Shown piece after piece: positions 1 to 8,963 of a stretch of 64,000 nucleotides of DNA. The DNA is from Candidatus Manganitrophus noduliformans. Its GTDB lineage: Bacteria > Nitrospirota > Nitrospiria > SBBL01 > Manganitrophaceae. The notes below the pieces were generated by a model that searched no databases, was not told the origin of the DNA, and worked only from the letters and a program-made list of their open reading frames with translations. Positions within the stretch are counted from its first letter, which is position 1. The number at the start of each line of letters is the position of its first letter. Location of the stretch: assembly GCF_012184425.1 (NCBI RefSeq), contig NZ_VTOW01000001.1, forward strand, positions 1,736,001 to 1,800,000. Direction: 5' to 3'. Made by a program: the position numbers and the translations under genes.

Positions 1-1073
1 GCTTGACCCGATTCACCCTCGTCACCTTCACCGCGAGCCTGGTTTTGGCGGTGCTTATGATCGAGCTCTTCGTCGGGCTCTTCCCCCGGACCAACTCCTG
101 GATGTTCAACCAATTCCGGTATCCGATCTATCTCGCCGTCGCCGCCTTTTTCATCCAGCTCTTCGCCCTCTATCCGTACTATCATTTCTGGGAGCCGATC
201 CGGCGGCGGAGTCCCGCGCTGCACCGCGCGCTCGGCTTTTTCGCCGCCTTTTTCGTGTTGGTCTGGGTGGCGGTTTTGGACGGCATGGGATCGTACATGC
301 TCACGCCGGTCTCCGCCGAGGGGACCTGGGGGAACCTGTTGAATCCGACCTGGATGCCGCTGGTCATTCATCGCTTCTTCGGCAACTTCGTCTTTGCCGG
401 GTTTGCGATCGCGGCTTACGCCGGCTGGATGCTCGGGAGGAGGCGGGGCGATCCGGAAGGGGAAGCCTACTATGCGCCTCTGTTGAAGATCGGTTTTCTG
501 ATCGGACTGGCGGCCCTGTTGATTCAGCCGTTCACCGGTCTCTTCTACGCGACGCAGATCCGGAGCGCCTCCCCGGAGGCTTATGCGCAGCTGATTTGGG
601 GGCGCTACCGGTGGCTGGTCTATCTTCAATTCGTCCTGATCGCTTTTCTCTTCATCGGAAGCCATCTGGTTTTAAGATCGATTCGGACCGAGCGGGGGAG
701 AACCCTCCCCGGGGAGTGGATTCTCTTCGGCAGCGCGCTTCTGATGGTCCTCTTCGTCGAGCGGCCGACCCTTCGCCGCCTCTTTACCTTTGCGCTGGTC
801 GGACTGAGCTTTTTTTATCTCTATCAGTGGCGGGAGGGGCTGCGGGCGGCGGGAGGGGATCAGCTCAACCGATCGCCGGTCCGCCGCCTGGCGATCGGGC
901 TCGGCATCGTCTCCCTTTTGACCTACTGGACGATGGGGACGATCCGGGAGACGGCCCGGCGGCCCGACACCGTCCGCGACATCATCTCCCTCTACGACGA
1001 GGCCCGGACGCCGAGCTATGCGCGGCCGGGTTCAACGCCGGATGCTGAAGAGATCGGAGCGGGAGGACCCTGA
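1..1073 (+). CDS. Cytochrome bd-like oxidase subunit I (CydA-like), 5' end outside window
   Basis: This is a polytopic membrane protein of at least 356 residues with about eight hydrophobic segments. It is clearly paralogous to the next gene: both contain an IHRFFGN motif (His about 123 here), a W-x-x-L-x-NPT segment before it, and a matching TMG/SMG...RETAR ending. Aligned to that neighbour, the first visible residue corresponds to about residue 57. The N-terminal helix with the first candidate haem histidine is therefore probably upstream of the window; a TTG at position 3 is a less likely start. The helix that carries two acidic residues in CydA (and in the neighbour) has none here (AVAAFFIQLF), so proton or haem chemistry may differ. 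It overlaps the next start (TGATG), which implies translational coupling. The CydA-like assignment is family inference; the paralogy is visible directly. Confidence 0.75.
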   Translation, partial: LTRFTLVTFTASLVLAVLMIELFVGLFPRTNSWMFNQFRYPIYLAVAAFFIQLFALYPYYHFWEPIRRRSPALHRALGFFAAFFVLVWVAVLDGMGSYMLTPVSAEGTWGNLLNPTWMPLVIHRFFGNFVFAGFAIAAYAGWMLGRRRGDPEGEAYYAPLLKIGFLIGLAALLIQPFTGLFYATQIRSASPEAYAQLIWGRYRWLVYLQFVLIAFLFIGSHLVLRSIRTERGRTLPGEWILFGSALLMVLFVERPTLRRLFTFALVGLSFFYLYQWREGLRAAGGDQLNRSPVRRLAIGLGIVSLLTYWTMGTIRETARRPDTVRDIISLYDEARTPSYARPGSTPDAEEIGAGGP

Positions 1074-2383
1074 TGCAAACAGAGCCGTTGAACGTTTCAA
1101 TCCTGACCGGGAAGATCGCCATCGCTACGTCCGCCCTGACGCACGGGCTCTTCGCCACCTTTATCGTCGGGACGACCCTGATCGGGGCGATCATCGCCAC
1201 CGTCGCCTATTTCAACCGGAAAGAGCCTTACATGCGCCTCTCCCGGACCCTTGCGTTTACGCTGGTCCTGACCACCGCCACGGTCTCGTTCATGGGGGTG
1301 GTCCTCGTCTTCATGCTGAATATCTACTGGCCCCGCTTCTGGAGCACGATCTTCCGGATCATGTTCTGGCCGTTCATCCTGGAGGCGACCTTTTTCCTCG
1401 GAGAGGCGGTCTTTATCTATGCGTGGTATTACACCTGGGCCTGGAGCGCCCTCGACGGATGGCGGCGGCGCGCCCATCTCTCGTTCGTCTGGACCGGGGC
1501 CTTCTTCGCCCTCATCGCCATGGTGATGATCGACATGACCGCCTCCTTCATGTTGACCCCGGCCCCTCCGGAGAGCACCTGGGCGAAGCTCTTCAACCCC
1601 ACCTTCCTCCATCTCGACATCCATCGCTTCTTCGGAAACCTCGCCTGGGCCGGATTCGCCCTCGCCGGTCTTTCGGCGATCGGGTTTCTCCGCGCCAAAG
1701 CCCCCGAAGACCGCGCCCACTATCAGTGGGCGGGGCGGCTTCTTTTTGTCATTGGATTCGCGGCGCTCCTGATCATGCCGATCAGCGGGTTTCTCTACCT
1801 GCGCCAGGTCCGGTACAGCCAGCCGCAGGCCTTCTTCACCCTGATGCTCGGAGATCGCTCCGCTCTCTTCGATCTGGTGGCGCTGCTCTACGGGCTCCTC
1901 GTCGCCGTCGGATCGCTCCACATCTATCAAACCGTCCGGTCGAAGACGCCGCGCCCCGCCACGTTCGACAGCTTCATGCCGGTCTCGCTCGCGGCGGTCG
2001 CCTTCGCCGCGGTTCTCCTGGCGATGCCGTATCAGATTCAGAACATCCCGTACGCTTCCCTCTTCACCGATCTTCGGATCAACCCGCTCGGGAAGATGCA
2101 GCCGAACAAATACATCGCCCTCGCCCTGTTGATCCTCCTCGGCCTCTTCAACCTCGTCTACTTCATCCGCGCCTTTCCCTGGCGGCGGATTTGGGAGCGG
2201 GACCGATGGGAGGGGCCGGCGGGGCGGCCGGCCCCTTATCTGCTGATCTCCCTCGCCCTTCTCTCGATCATGATTTATCTCTCGATGGGATGGGTCCGGG
2301 AGACGGCGCGCGCCGCCAACGGCTACCTGATTTATGGAATGGTTTCGATCGAAGACGAAGCGCCGACCTATCAAGGGGAGTAG
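1073..2383 (+). CDS. Cytochrome bd-like oxidase subunit I (CydA-like)
   Basis: A 436-residue polytopic inner-membrane protein, close in length to CydA (450-520 residues). Candidate haem ligands are His24 (ALTHGLF) and His184 (DIHRFFGN). Glu104 and Glu111 in the helix WPFILEATFFLGEA match the paired acidic residues near the CydA haem b595/d site. The long Q-loop of canonical CydA is not evident. The ATG overlaps the stop of the upstream paralogue, so the two are probably co-translated and may form a heterodimer. No CydB or CydX follows: the next gene is on the other strand. Role: probable quinol- or cytochrome-linked terminal oxidase or electron-transfer subunit in the inner membrane. Substrate cannot be read from sequence. 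Confidence 0.8.
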   Translation: MQTEPLNVSILTGKIAIATSALTHGLFATFIVGTTLIGAIIATVAYFNRKEPYMRLSRTLAFTLVLTTATVSFMGVVLVFMLNIYWPRFWSTIFRIMFWPFILEATFFLGEAVFIYAWYYTWAWSALDGWRRRAHLSFVWTGAFFALIAMVMIDMTASFMLTPAPPESTWAKLFNPTFLHLDIHRFFGNLAWAGFALAGLSAIGFLRAKAPEDRAHYQWAGRLLFVIGFAALLIMPISGFLYLRQVRYSQPQAFFTLMLGDRSALFDLVALLYGLLVAVGSLHIYQTVRSKTPRPATFDSFMPVSLAAVAFAAVLLAMPYQIQNIPYASLFTDLRINPLGKMQPNKYIALALLILLGLFNLVYFIRAFPWRRIWERDRWEGPAGRPAPYLLISLALLSIMIYLSMGWVRETARAANGYLIYGMVSIEDEAPTYQGE

Positions 2384-2390
2384 ATTCAAT

Positions 2391-2418
2391 GAGGAATGAG
2401 GAATGTGGAATCAGGAAT
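2391..2418. repeat. Four tandem heptamer units (GAGGAAT-like)
   Basis: Four consecutive 7-base units (GAGGAAT, GAGGAAT, GTGGAAT, CAGGAAT) lie just after the CydA-like stop codon in the gap between two convergent genes. They are a simple low-complexity spacer with no evident function. Confidence 0.6.
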
Positions 2419-2433
2419 TGATAGAAGGCGTTC

Positions 2434-3783
2434 TTAATACCAGATGAATATTCCGGTCGCCAGAAGCATCAGCGCGATCACCCCCGCCGCGATCACCGTC
2501 CCCCGGTGGAGATTCAGCCGAAGATGAATGCTGTCGGGCTTGGCCCGATGGCTGAAGATCCCCCGCGCGCCGTGATCACCCGGCACCGGACGCCAGAGGT
2601 TATCGGGGCGGTTCGGATCGACCGGCTCGCCGGTCTGCTGCCCGCCGTAGCCTTTCAGCGCCAGATACCAATCGAGGAAGCCCGGGATGATCTTGTTCCC
2701 CCAGATCGCCTTGGCGGCGGGCCATCCGACGGTCAGCTCGCGGCGATTGTGGTGGGCCGCCCAATAGATCGCCTCCGCCGCGACCTCCGGCTGGAAGATC
2801 GGCGGGACCGGCTGAGGGTGGTTCGGCATCCGGGTTTTGATCCAGCTGAATTGGGGGGTGTTATGGGCGGGAAGCTGAACCATCGTGATCCGGACGCGGC
2901 TCTTGTCGTGGATCAGCTCCGACCGGAGCGCGTCGGTGAATCCTTTGACCGCATGTTTGGCGCCGCAGTAGGCCGATTGCAGCGGGATCGAGCGGTAGGC
3001 GAGGGCCGAGCCGACCTGGACGATCGTCCCCCGGTCGCGCGGGAGCATCCGGCGCAGCGCCGCCAGCGTCCCGTAAACATAGCTGAGGTAGGTCACGTCG
3101 GTCACCCGTTTAAACTCCTCGGGGGGCATCTCTTTGACCGGGGAGAGGACCGAGACCATCGCGTTGTTCACCCAGATGTCGATCGGCCCGAACGCCTCCT
3201 CCACCGCGGCCGCCGCCGCTTCGACCTGTTCGGCGTCGGACACGTCGATCGGGATCACCAACGCCTTCCCTCCGGCCGCTTCGACCTCTTTGCGCGCCCC
3301 GGCGAGGCCGTCTTCTCCTCGCGCCAGCAGACCGATCTTCGCCTTTCTCTTGGCGAATTCCCGGACGACGGCGCGGCCGACGCCGGCCGACGCCCCGGTG
3401 ACGACGACGACTTCCGGACGGCCGTCCTGATCCTCCGAGGGGATGGCATGCCGCCAGAGCGACGACCACCCCCCGCCGAACCGCTTTGTCCTCCGGCCCC
3501 GGACCAAGGCGAAGGAGGAGAGAAGCGCGCCGACGATCAGGCTGTTGAAGAGGGGGCTCCCTTCATAGTCGAAAATCGACGGCGCCGCGATCAGCCAGAG
3601 GCCGAAGGCGAAATTGATCCATCGGAGCGGCCGGAGGACTTCCCACATCGCCATGAGGGCGACGCTGGCGACGATCGGCCCGACGATAGAGTCGTTCGTG
3701 CGCGCGGCGCCGGTGTAGCCGAGGAGCGCCGGCGCGGCCGTCAGCCAGACTCCGAGGAGCATATTGAATATTCGGGCCGACAT
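2434..3783 (-). CDS. SPW-repeat membrane domain fused to short-chain dehydrogenase
   Basis: A 449-residue fusion. Residues 1-95 hold four hydrophobic segments in two repeats (LLGVWLTAAPALLGY and FGLWLIAAPSIFDY), the pattern of SPW-repeat proteins. Residues about 124-370 are a classical SDR with NAD(P)-binding TGASAGVG (129-136), NNA (about 206-208), Ser259 and the catalytic Tyr272/Lys276 pair (YCGAK). A final hydrophobic helix (about 430-447) gives a second membrane anchor, so the oxidoreductase domain is probably held at the inner membrane facing the cytoplasm. The substrate is unknown. A GGGAG ribosome site precedes the ATG. The VKOR-like gene ends 11 bases upstream on the same strand, so the two are likely one operon. 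SDR assignment is firm; the SPW name rests on motif recognition. Confidence 0.85.
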   Translation of the reverse strand: MSARIFNMLLGVWLTAAPALLGYTGAARTNDSIVGPIVASVALMAMWEVLRPLRWINFAFGLWLIAAPSIFDYEGSPLFNSLIVGALLSSFALVRGRRTKRFGGGWSSLWRHAIPSEDQDGRPEVVVVTGASAGVGRAVVREFAKRKAKIGLLARGEDGLAGARKEVEAAGGKALVIPIDVSDAEQVEAAAAAVEEAFGPIDIWVNNAMVSVLSPVKEMPPEEFKRVTDVTYLSYVYGTLAALRRMLPRDRGTIVQVGSALAYRSIPLQSAYCGAKHAVKGFTDALRSELIHDKSRVRITMVQLPAHNTPQFSWIKTRMPNHPQPVPPIFQPEVAAEAIYWAAHHNRRELTVGWPAAKAIWGNKIIPGFLDWYLALKGYGGQQTGEPVDPNRPDNLWRPVPGDHGARGIFSHRAKPDSIHLRLNLHRGTVIAAGVIALMLLATGIFIWY

Positions 3784-3794
3784 CGTTTTCTCCC

Positions 3795-4367
3795 TTAAGC
3801 CGCTTTCGAAAGCGGCTCTGTTTTTTCATCCCGCTCTTCCAGGCCCCAGAACGCCCGCCAGAGCGATCGTCCGCGATCATACTCGCGCCGCAGGAACTGC
3901 AAGCTGGCGAGGACTTCGTCCATCGCCGGCCCGATCATGACGACTGAAATGAAGGCGGTGACGAGGCAGAGGGTGCACCAGTCGCCGAGGAGGACCGGCT
4001 GCGCGATCACCAGAAAGAGGCTGACGATCCCGAGCGGCCCCACGGCGATTCCGAAGAGGATCACCATCCAGGGCATCGTTTTCCATCGCCGGGCGCCGCC
4101 GATCGCTCCGGTCACGGCGTCGAGCAGGTAGGCGAAAGCGCCGAGGGCGGCGTCCGACACCGGAAAGACGCGGGAGAGCCAGGAGGTGAGGACCCGCTCG
4201 CTTCCCCCTCCGAAAAACGGCTCCCAGACGGAGGAGACGACGCCGTATTGAAAGAGCGCCAGATAGGTCGCGATGCCGAAGCCGACCATCGCCACGGCGA
4301 TGATCGGCCATCGATGGGGCCAACTCGACGGATTGTCGTCCCACCCCGGGGGGATATCGTTTTTCAC
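3795..4367 (-). CDS. VKOR-family-like membrane protein
   Basis: A 190-residue membrane protein with four or five transmembrane segments and the redox motif CTLC at 131-134, located in a helix as in vitamin K epoxide reductase homologues. VKOR proteins also have a loop cysteine pair; here the equivalent region (about 48-62, WEPFFGGGSERVL) has none. The protein therefore has only the active-site pair and may not act as a DsbB-like thiol oxidase in the usual way. It starts with GTG and is followed 11 bases later by the SPW-SDR fusion. The pairing suggests a membrane redox or stress role. The family is recognisable; the reaction is not. Confidence 0.75.
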   Translation of the reverse strand: MKNDIPPGWDDNPSSWPHRWPIIAVAMVGFGIATYLALFQYGVVSSVWEPFFGGGSERVLTSWLSRVFPVSDAALGAFAYLLDAVTGAIGGARRWKTMPWMVILFGIAVGPLGIVSLFLVIAQPVLLGDWCTLCLVTAFISVVMIGPAMDEVLASLQFLRREYDRGRSLWRAFWGLEERDEKTEPLSKAA

Positions 4368-4395
4368 TGTATTCGATCTCTTTTCACGGTTGTAT

Positions 4396-5007
4396 TTAAA
4401 ATCCCCACCCGATGCCGACCGTCGCCTCCCAGGTATTCAATGATTCTTCAAAGCGATCGACCAGCCGGTCGATGTAGCGGTAGCGCCCTTCGGCTTTGAG
4501 CGAGATCCGCTCCGTCATCTGCGTGGCGGCGCCGAGCCCGACGTTGTAAGTAAACCCGCTGTCATCGCTGATCCTGGCGGGAACTCCCGCGACCGATCCG
4601 AGGATAATGTCGCCGTCCAGGTCCCCTCGTGCCCAGCCGATTCCTGTAATCAAGTAGTAATTGATCGGATCTCGCGGATTGGCGTTCCAGTGAAGATTCA
4701 GATCGAGCAGGTGGACATTCATATCGCTTCCGCCGCCGGGGGCATTCTTCACCTCGCTCGGAACAAACGTATAGCGGCCCTCGACCCCCAAGGCCATGGT
4801 GGGATGGTAGAGATAATGGGCTCCCAGGACAAAAGCGTCATCCAACTCGGGGCGTCTGCCCAGGATCGATTGATCGGTCAGGTCGTCTCCGAAAAAGGCG
4901 CCGGCGTGAATCCCGAACTCGCGGCTTCCCGGCCGGATCTCGGCTGCCGCGAGGCCGGCCGTAAAAAGGGTGGCGATGAGCGGGAACATAAAAAGAAATC
5001 GTTTCAT
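4396..5007 (-). CDS. Outer-membrane beta-barrel protein
   Basis: A 203-residue precursor. The start at 5007 is chosen because a strong AGGAGG-type ribosome site precedes it and it begins a clean signal peptide (MKRFLFMFPLIATLFTAGLAAA). The mature part has alternating amphipathic strands, glycine- and aromatic-rich turns (LGAHYLYHPTMALGVEGRYTF) and a C-terminal Phe after an amphipathic strand (WEATVGIGWGF), which is the usual signature for outer-membrane assembly. It resembles the eight-stranded OmpW/OmpA-like barrel class. It is monocistronic and divergent from uspA. Role: surface or outer-membrane structural or porin-like protein; no ligand can be inferred. Confidence 0.75.
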   Translation of the reverse strand: MKRFLFMFPLIATLFTAGLAAAEIRPGSREFGIHAGAFFGDDLTDQSILGRRPELDDAFVLGAHYLYHPTMALGVEGRYTFVPSEVKNAPGGGSDMNVHLLDLNLHWNANPRDPINYYLITGIGWARGDLDGDIILGSVAGVPARISDDSGFTYNVGLGAATQMTERISLKAEGRYRYIDRLVDRFEESLNTWEATVGIGWGF

Positions 5008-5429
5008 TTTTCCTCCTTTCGTGCGGACGTGTGAAAAGTTTTCACGGCTGCCCCGCCGGCGTTCCTCGGACAGATCCGAAAGCATGCTGAAACTGAGCAA
5101 TCGTGTGAGGGGGACGGCATGAGTGTGAAATCTTTCTACAACGGATCACGGTCCCTCTTAGGATCAGGATATTCCTCTTATCGATCTCCCGCCTCAGGAG
5201 GTCGATATTTCATTTGAAAATGCAGCCCGTCCCAAGGACACGAAGATGCCGGTGGGGAGCGAACGATTCTGGAAAGGTTGAAAGTGCAAAAAGAAGACCA
5301 GCCGTTCAGCGAAGGAGATTTATCGATGGCGGCGAAAACAAGGTTTGTTCTTTCATTGCAACTTGATCGAGATTAGGATAAGTTTGGCGCGGAGCCCGAT
5401 GTGAACGACACTTTCGGAAAGGAGGAAAC
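5008..5429. other. Divergent intergenic region, barrel gene / uspA
   Basis: 422 bases separate the divergent outer-membrane barrel and uspA starts, so promoters for both must lie here. I see no convincing -35/-10 pair, operator palindrome or coding signal, only the two ribosome sites at its edges. Confidence 0.5.
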
Positions 5430-5912
5430 ATGGCGACGTTGCGTCGAATCTTGGCGGCGACCGATTTTTCGGATCACTCGAAAGAGGCCCTCGATTACGC
5501 AGCCTATTTGGCGAAGTCATTGGGGGCAGAGCTCTCTCTGCTCCATGTATTCGAGCCCCGTTATTACCATCAGGATGTGATGCGCTGGATGGGCCCGGAA
5601 GTCCACGTGTGGATGAAAAATCTCAGAGAGGAAGAACGCAGAAGACTGGCCGATCTTGAAAAAGAAGTCCGCGAAAAGGGGATAAAAGTGCGCTCCTTTT
5701 TCAAGGAAGGAACGCCGTTCCGTGAGATTTTAAAGGCCGCCGACGAGATCTCGGCCGATCTGATCGTCCTCGGCACCCACGGCCGGACCGGGTTGGATCG
5801 CTTCATGATGGGAAGCGTGGCCGAGCGTGTGGCGCGAAGCGCTCCGTGCCCGGTCTTTATCGCCAGACCGAAAGCCCGGGGGGGTGGAAGAAAAAAGAAG
5901 ATGGGCTCATAG
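5430..5912 (+). CDS. Universal stress protein, UspA family
   Basis: A 160-residue cytoplasmic protein with the Usp fold. The N-terminal strand RRILAATDFSDHS carries the conserved Asp. The C-terminal ATP-binding signature is GTHGRTGLDRFMMGS, followed by CPVFIARP. The intact G-x2-G-x9-G(S) pattern puts it in the nucleotide-binding UspA subgroup. A strong AAGGAGG site sits 5-6 bases before the ATG. The tail is lysine/arginine-rich. It probably acts in stress survival or dormancy. It is monocistronic, and the convergent mrp operon ends 28 bases downstream. Confidence 0.92.
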   Translation: MATLRRILAATDFSDHSKEALDYAAYLAKSLGAELSLLHVFEPRYYHQDVMRWMGPEVHVWMKNLREEERRRLADLEKEVREKGIKVRSFFKEGTPFREILKAADEISADLIVLGTHGRTGLDRFMMGSVAERVARSAPCPVFIARPKARGGGRKKKMGS

Positions 5913-5939
5913 CCGGGGATTACATCCCAGGCGTCAGCC

Positions 5940-6356
5940 TCAGGGAGGTGGGATCGGATCTCTTCCGGCTTCGGAAGAAGAGGAGGCGGAGGTGCTGTTT
6001 TGCTCGGACCGCAATACGCGGGTTTCGAGACTGTAGCGCCCTTTCAACTCATCCCCGATCGTCCCCTCCCAGAGTGGCACCCCCAGGATGTAGGCGGCGC
6101 GGCCGAGCATATGCGCCGCGACCGGCGCGGTCAGAAAAAAGAAGACGATCACCAACAGGGCGCGGGTCGTGACGCCGAGCTCAGCGAAGTAGACCGCCAC
6201 CCCCAGGAGCATCAAGGCGATGCCGAGGGTCGCCCCCTTGGTCGCCGCCTGCATCCGGGAGTAGAGGTCGGGGAAGCGGAAAATCCCGACCGCCGCCAAA
6301 AGGAGGAAGCCGGCGCCGGCGTACATCAAGATCCAGGCGATTCCTTCACTCATCAT
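5940..6356 (-). CDS. mrpG: Na+/H+ antiporter subunit MrpG
   Basis: A 138-residue protein with three transmembrane helices and the MnhG/PhaG hallmark FRFPDLYSRMQAATKGATLG near the N-terminus. The start is set at the double ATG at 6353/6356, which overlaps the end of mrpF. The longer open frame upstream is out of frame with mrpF and has no membrane character. The C-terminal 45 residues are hydrophilic and Ser-rich, a longer tail than usual. It is the last gene of the seven-gene Mrp operon and a small membrane subunit of the proton-coupled cation antiporter. Confidence 0.9.
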   Translation of the reverse strand: MMSEGIAWILMYAGAGFLLLAAVGIFRFPDLYSRMQAATKGATLGIALMLLGVAVYFAELGVTTRALLVIVFFFLTAPVAAHMLGRAAYILGVPLWEGTIGDELKGRYSLETRVLRSEQNSTSASSSSEAGRDPIPPP

Positions 6357-6636
6357 GCGCCCTCTTCTCCAGGTAGCGGGCAAAGGCCACGGTGCCGAGG
6401 AACGCCACCATGGAGAGTACGATCCCGGCGTCGAGGAAAACCGGATGGTCGGTGGTGATCGCATAGAGGCTGAGAATCCCGACGGCGACGATCGCGATTA
6501 GATCGAGCGCCACGACCCGGTCGGGAAGGCTCGGCCCGCGGACCAGCCGGTAAAAGGCGATCAGGAGGGCCACGACCAGCATGATCATCACTCCGTTGGC
6601 CGGATGGCTCAGGAATGAAAGAGGCGTTTCCATCAT
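6346..6636 (-). CDS. mrpF: Na+/H+ antiporter subunit MrpF
   Basis: A 96-residue protein with three predicted transmembrane helices and the MrpF motif RGPSLPDRVVALDLIA (about 28-43), in which the Asp is conserved and required in studied homologues. The ATG overlaps the 3' end of mrpE, and its own 3' end overlaps mrpG. Gene order and overlap leave little doubt about the assignment. Confidence 0.92.
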   Translation of the reverse strand: MMETPLSFLSHPANGVMIMLVVALLIAFYRLVRGPSLPDRVVALDLIAIVAVGILSLYAITTDHPVFLDAGIVLSMVAFLGTVAFARYLEKRAHDE

Positions 6637-7112
6637 CGCAACAGCTCCAAGATCCTTCGCTCGAACCCCTCTTTGATCCCCCTTCGGACCGCTTCGATGT
6701 CGTCGTTATCGACGTACATCGCATGGAGGAAGAGGACGCGGCGGTCTGTCGAGACATCGAGGCTCAACGTCCCCGGCGTCAACGAGACCAGGTTCGCCAA
6801 CAGGGTGATCTCCAGGTCGGATCGGACATCCAGAGGGACGGCGACGATCGCCGGACGCATGTAGTGCTTCGGCGTGACGACATCGTGGGCCAGCCGGAGA
6901 TTCGATTGGATCAATTCCCAGATGAAAAAGAAAAAAAGGTCGATCGCCTGGCGTACTTTCCGAGCGTAGCTCTCCAGGCCGACGACTCGCCGGGCGAAGA
7001 GCAAGATCAAAAAGCCGAGGACGAAACCGACCGCGAGATTGGCCATCGTGAACTCCGCGGTCATCGTCGCCCAGGAAAACGCCAGCAAGAGATTCCATAA
7101 AAGGCCGTTCAT
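6633..7112 (-). CDS. mrpE: Na+/H+ antiporter subunit MrpE
   Basis: A 159-residue protein. The N-terminal half is hydrophobic (two helices to about residue 45 plus a third at about 65-80). The cytoplasmic C-terminal half has the MrpE pattern [17 protein letters not shown] and a [13 protein letters not shown] segment. The start at 7112 overlaps the mrpD stop by four bases; an open extension upstream runs through mrpD out of frame and is not coding. MrpE is thought to support assembly and activity of the complex rather than transport directly. Confidence 0.92.
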   Translation of the reverse strand: MNGLLWNLLLAFSWATMTAEFTMANLAVGFVLGFLILLFARRVVGLESYARKVRQAIDLFFFFIWELIQSNLRLAHDVVTPKHYMRPAIVAVPLDVRSDLEITLLANLVSLTPGTLSLDVSTDRRVLFLHAMYVDNDDIEAVRRGIKEGFERRILELLR

Positions 7113-8617
7113 GGTTCCCCTCCTAATACGGATCGGACATATTCCGACGGGTCGAGCAGCTGTTCCGCCGCCCGCATTGCAATGTTCATCATCGGCTCCG
7201 CCCCCAACCCCAGCAGAACGATGAGGATCGCCAACATCAACATGGGAAGATAGAGAAGCGGCTGCGCGGGCGGCGCGCCGACGGCGCCTCGACCCGTTCG
7301 TTCGGCGGACGCCTGCGGGTCTTTCCAGAAGGCCTCGGTCCAGATCTTGACCATCGAGAAGAGGGTCAGGATGCTGACGCCGAGGGCGACGGCGACGATC
7401 GGATACCGCGCGCTTCCGAGACCGGCTTGGACGAGGGTCAGTTTCGCGAAAAAACCGGAAAGCGGCGGCAATCCGGCGAGGGAGAGGGCCGGGATCAGGA
7501 AGAGGATCGACAGGCCGGGCGCGGCCCGATAGAGGCCCCCGAGCTTCTTCAGATCGGTCGTCCCGGCCAGCCGATCGGCGACCCCGCTGACGAGAAAGAG
7601 GGCCGCTTTGGAAAAGATGACGTGGACCATGAAGAAAACGGTCCCCGCCAGCGCCAAGGGGGTAAAGATTCCCAGGCCCATCAACAGATAGCCGATTTGG
7701 CTGACGATGTGAAATGAGAGGAGGCGGCGGAACTCCATCTGCGCAACCGCCCCCAAAACGCCGGTGACCATCGTCAGCCCGGCGACGACGAGGAGGAGGG
7801 TGTGGGTATAGCCGATGTCCTGAACGAAAAGAAGGGTGAAGACCCGGACCAACGCATAGACGCCGACCTTGGTCAGCAGACCGGAGAAGAGGGCGGTGAC
7901 CGCCACCGGCGGAACATGATAAGAAGCCGGGAGCCAGAAGAAGAGGGGAAAGATCGCCGCCTTGATCCCGAAGGCGACGAGAAAGAGCATTGCCAGCGTC
8001 GTCGCCAGCCCGGGGGAGGGGAGGCCGGCCAGCTTTCTCGAGAGATCGGCCATGTTCAGGGTGCCGGCGACGCCGTAGAGAATGCCGATCGCCGCCAGGA
8101 AGAAGGCCGACGACATCAGGTTGAGGGTGACATATTTGATCGCCCCCTCCATCTGCGCCCGTTCTCCCCCGAGCGCCAGCAGGACGAAGGAGGCCATCAA
8201 CAACACCTCGAACCAGACGTAGAGATTGAAGATATCTCCCGTGAGAAAAGCCCCGCAAACCCCCATCAGAAGGATCTGGACGAGCGGGTGATATCCGAAC
8301 GATTCGCGCTCCGGATCGATGCTCCCGAGCGAATAGAACATGACCGCGGCGCCGACGACCCCCGCCACGACCACCATCACCGCGCTGAAAAGGTCGGCGA
8401 CAAGGGTGATCCCGAAAGGGGCGGGCCAGTTCCCGATCTGGACCGACTGAATCCCGTGGCGCCGGACCGACTCGAAGAGCCCGACCGCCGCGAAGAGGAG
8501 ACCGATGCTCCCCGCGACGCCGAAGGCGCGCTGGAGCGCGCGTCTCCGCCAGGCCATGAGCGCGGCGATCGCCGCCAGAAACGGGATCAAGATCGGGAGA
8601 ATCAGCAAAAGGGTCAT
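7109..8617 (-). CDS. mrpD: Na+/H+ antiporter subunit MrpD
   Basis: A 502-residue protein with about 14 transmembrane helices, of the NuoL/M/N-like proton-channel family. Visible hallmarks are the Glu-containing helix [19 protein letters not shown] (about 132-150), Lys residues in mid-membrane helices ([25 protein letters not shown]), and [18 protein letters not shown]. These are the residues that carry the antiporter proton path in MrpD and complex I. The start overlaps the mrpC stop (ATGA). Role: one of the two large ion-translocating subunits. Confidence 0.95.
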   Translation of the reverse strand: MTLLLILPILIPFLAAIAALMAWRRRALQRAFGVAGSIGLLFAAVGLFESVRRHGIQSVQIGNWPAPFGITLVADLFSAVMVVVAGVVGAAVMFYSLGSIDPERESFGYHPLVQILLMGVCGAFLTGDIFNLYVWFEVLLMASFVLLALGGERAQMEGAIKYVTLNLMSSAFFLAAIGILYGVAGTLNMADLSRKLAGLPSPGLATTLAMLFLVAFGIKAAIFPLFFWLPASYHVPPVAVTALFSGLLTKVGVYALVRVFTLLFVQDIGYTHTLLLVVAGLTMVTGVLGAVAQMEFRRLLSFHIVSQIGYLLMGLGIFTPLALAGTVFFMVHVIFSKAALFLVSGVADRLAGTTDLKKLGGLYRAAPGLSILFLIPALSLAGLPPLSGFFAKLTLVQAGLGSARYPIVAVALGVSILTLFSMVKIWTEAFWKDPQASAERTGRGAVGAPPAQPLLYLPMLMLAILIVLLGLGAEPMMNIAMRAAEQLLDPSEYVRSVLGGEP

Positions 8618-8961
8618 GTGTCGGTTCCCTTCATGGCATCGAGATCTTCGCTGCCGACGGTCTGATAGGCGCGGTAGGCGAGGACCAACGCGAAGGCGAG
8701 GACGCCGAATCCGATGACGATCGCCGTGAGAATCATCGCCTGCGGGAGCGGATCGGCGAACAGGCCGGTTGGAGCGCCGGCCCCCGGCGGGACCAGGGGG
8801 GGCTCGGCGCGGGTCAATCCCCCGGCGGTAAAGATCAACAGGTTGGCCGCGTTTCCCAGGAGAGCCAATCCGAGGATCAATTTCGCCAGGCTCCGCCGGA
8901 GCATCATATAGAAGCCCGCCGCGTAAAGCCCGCCGATCACCGACGCCAAGAGCAGCTCCAT
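8614..8961 (-). CDS. mrpC: Na+/H+ antiporter subunit MrpC
   Basis: A 115-residue, three-helix protein of the NuoK/MnhC family, with the marker [15 protein letters not shown] and the [17 protein letters not shown] segment typical of MrpC. The start at 8961 is chosen because it begins the first hydrophobic helix and lies directly after the mrpB stop; longer open sequence upstream is antisense-like noise over mrpB. The C-terminus overlaps mrpD by four bases. Confidence 0.94.
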   Translation of the reverse strand: MELLLASVIGGLYAAGFYMMLRRSLAKLILGLALLGNAANLLIFTAGGLTRAEPPLVPPGAGAPTGLFADPLPQAMILTAIVIGFGVLAFALVLAYRAYQTVGSEDLDAMKGTDT

Positions 8962-8963
8962 TC

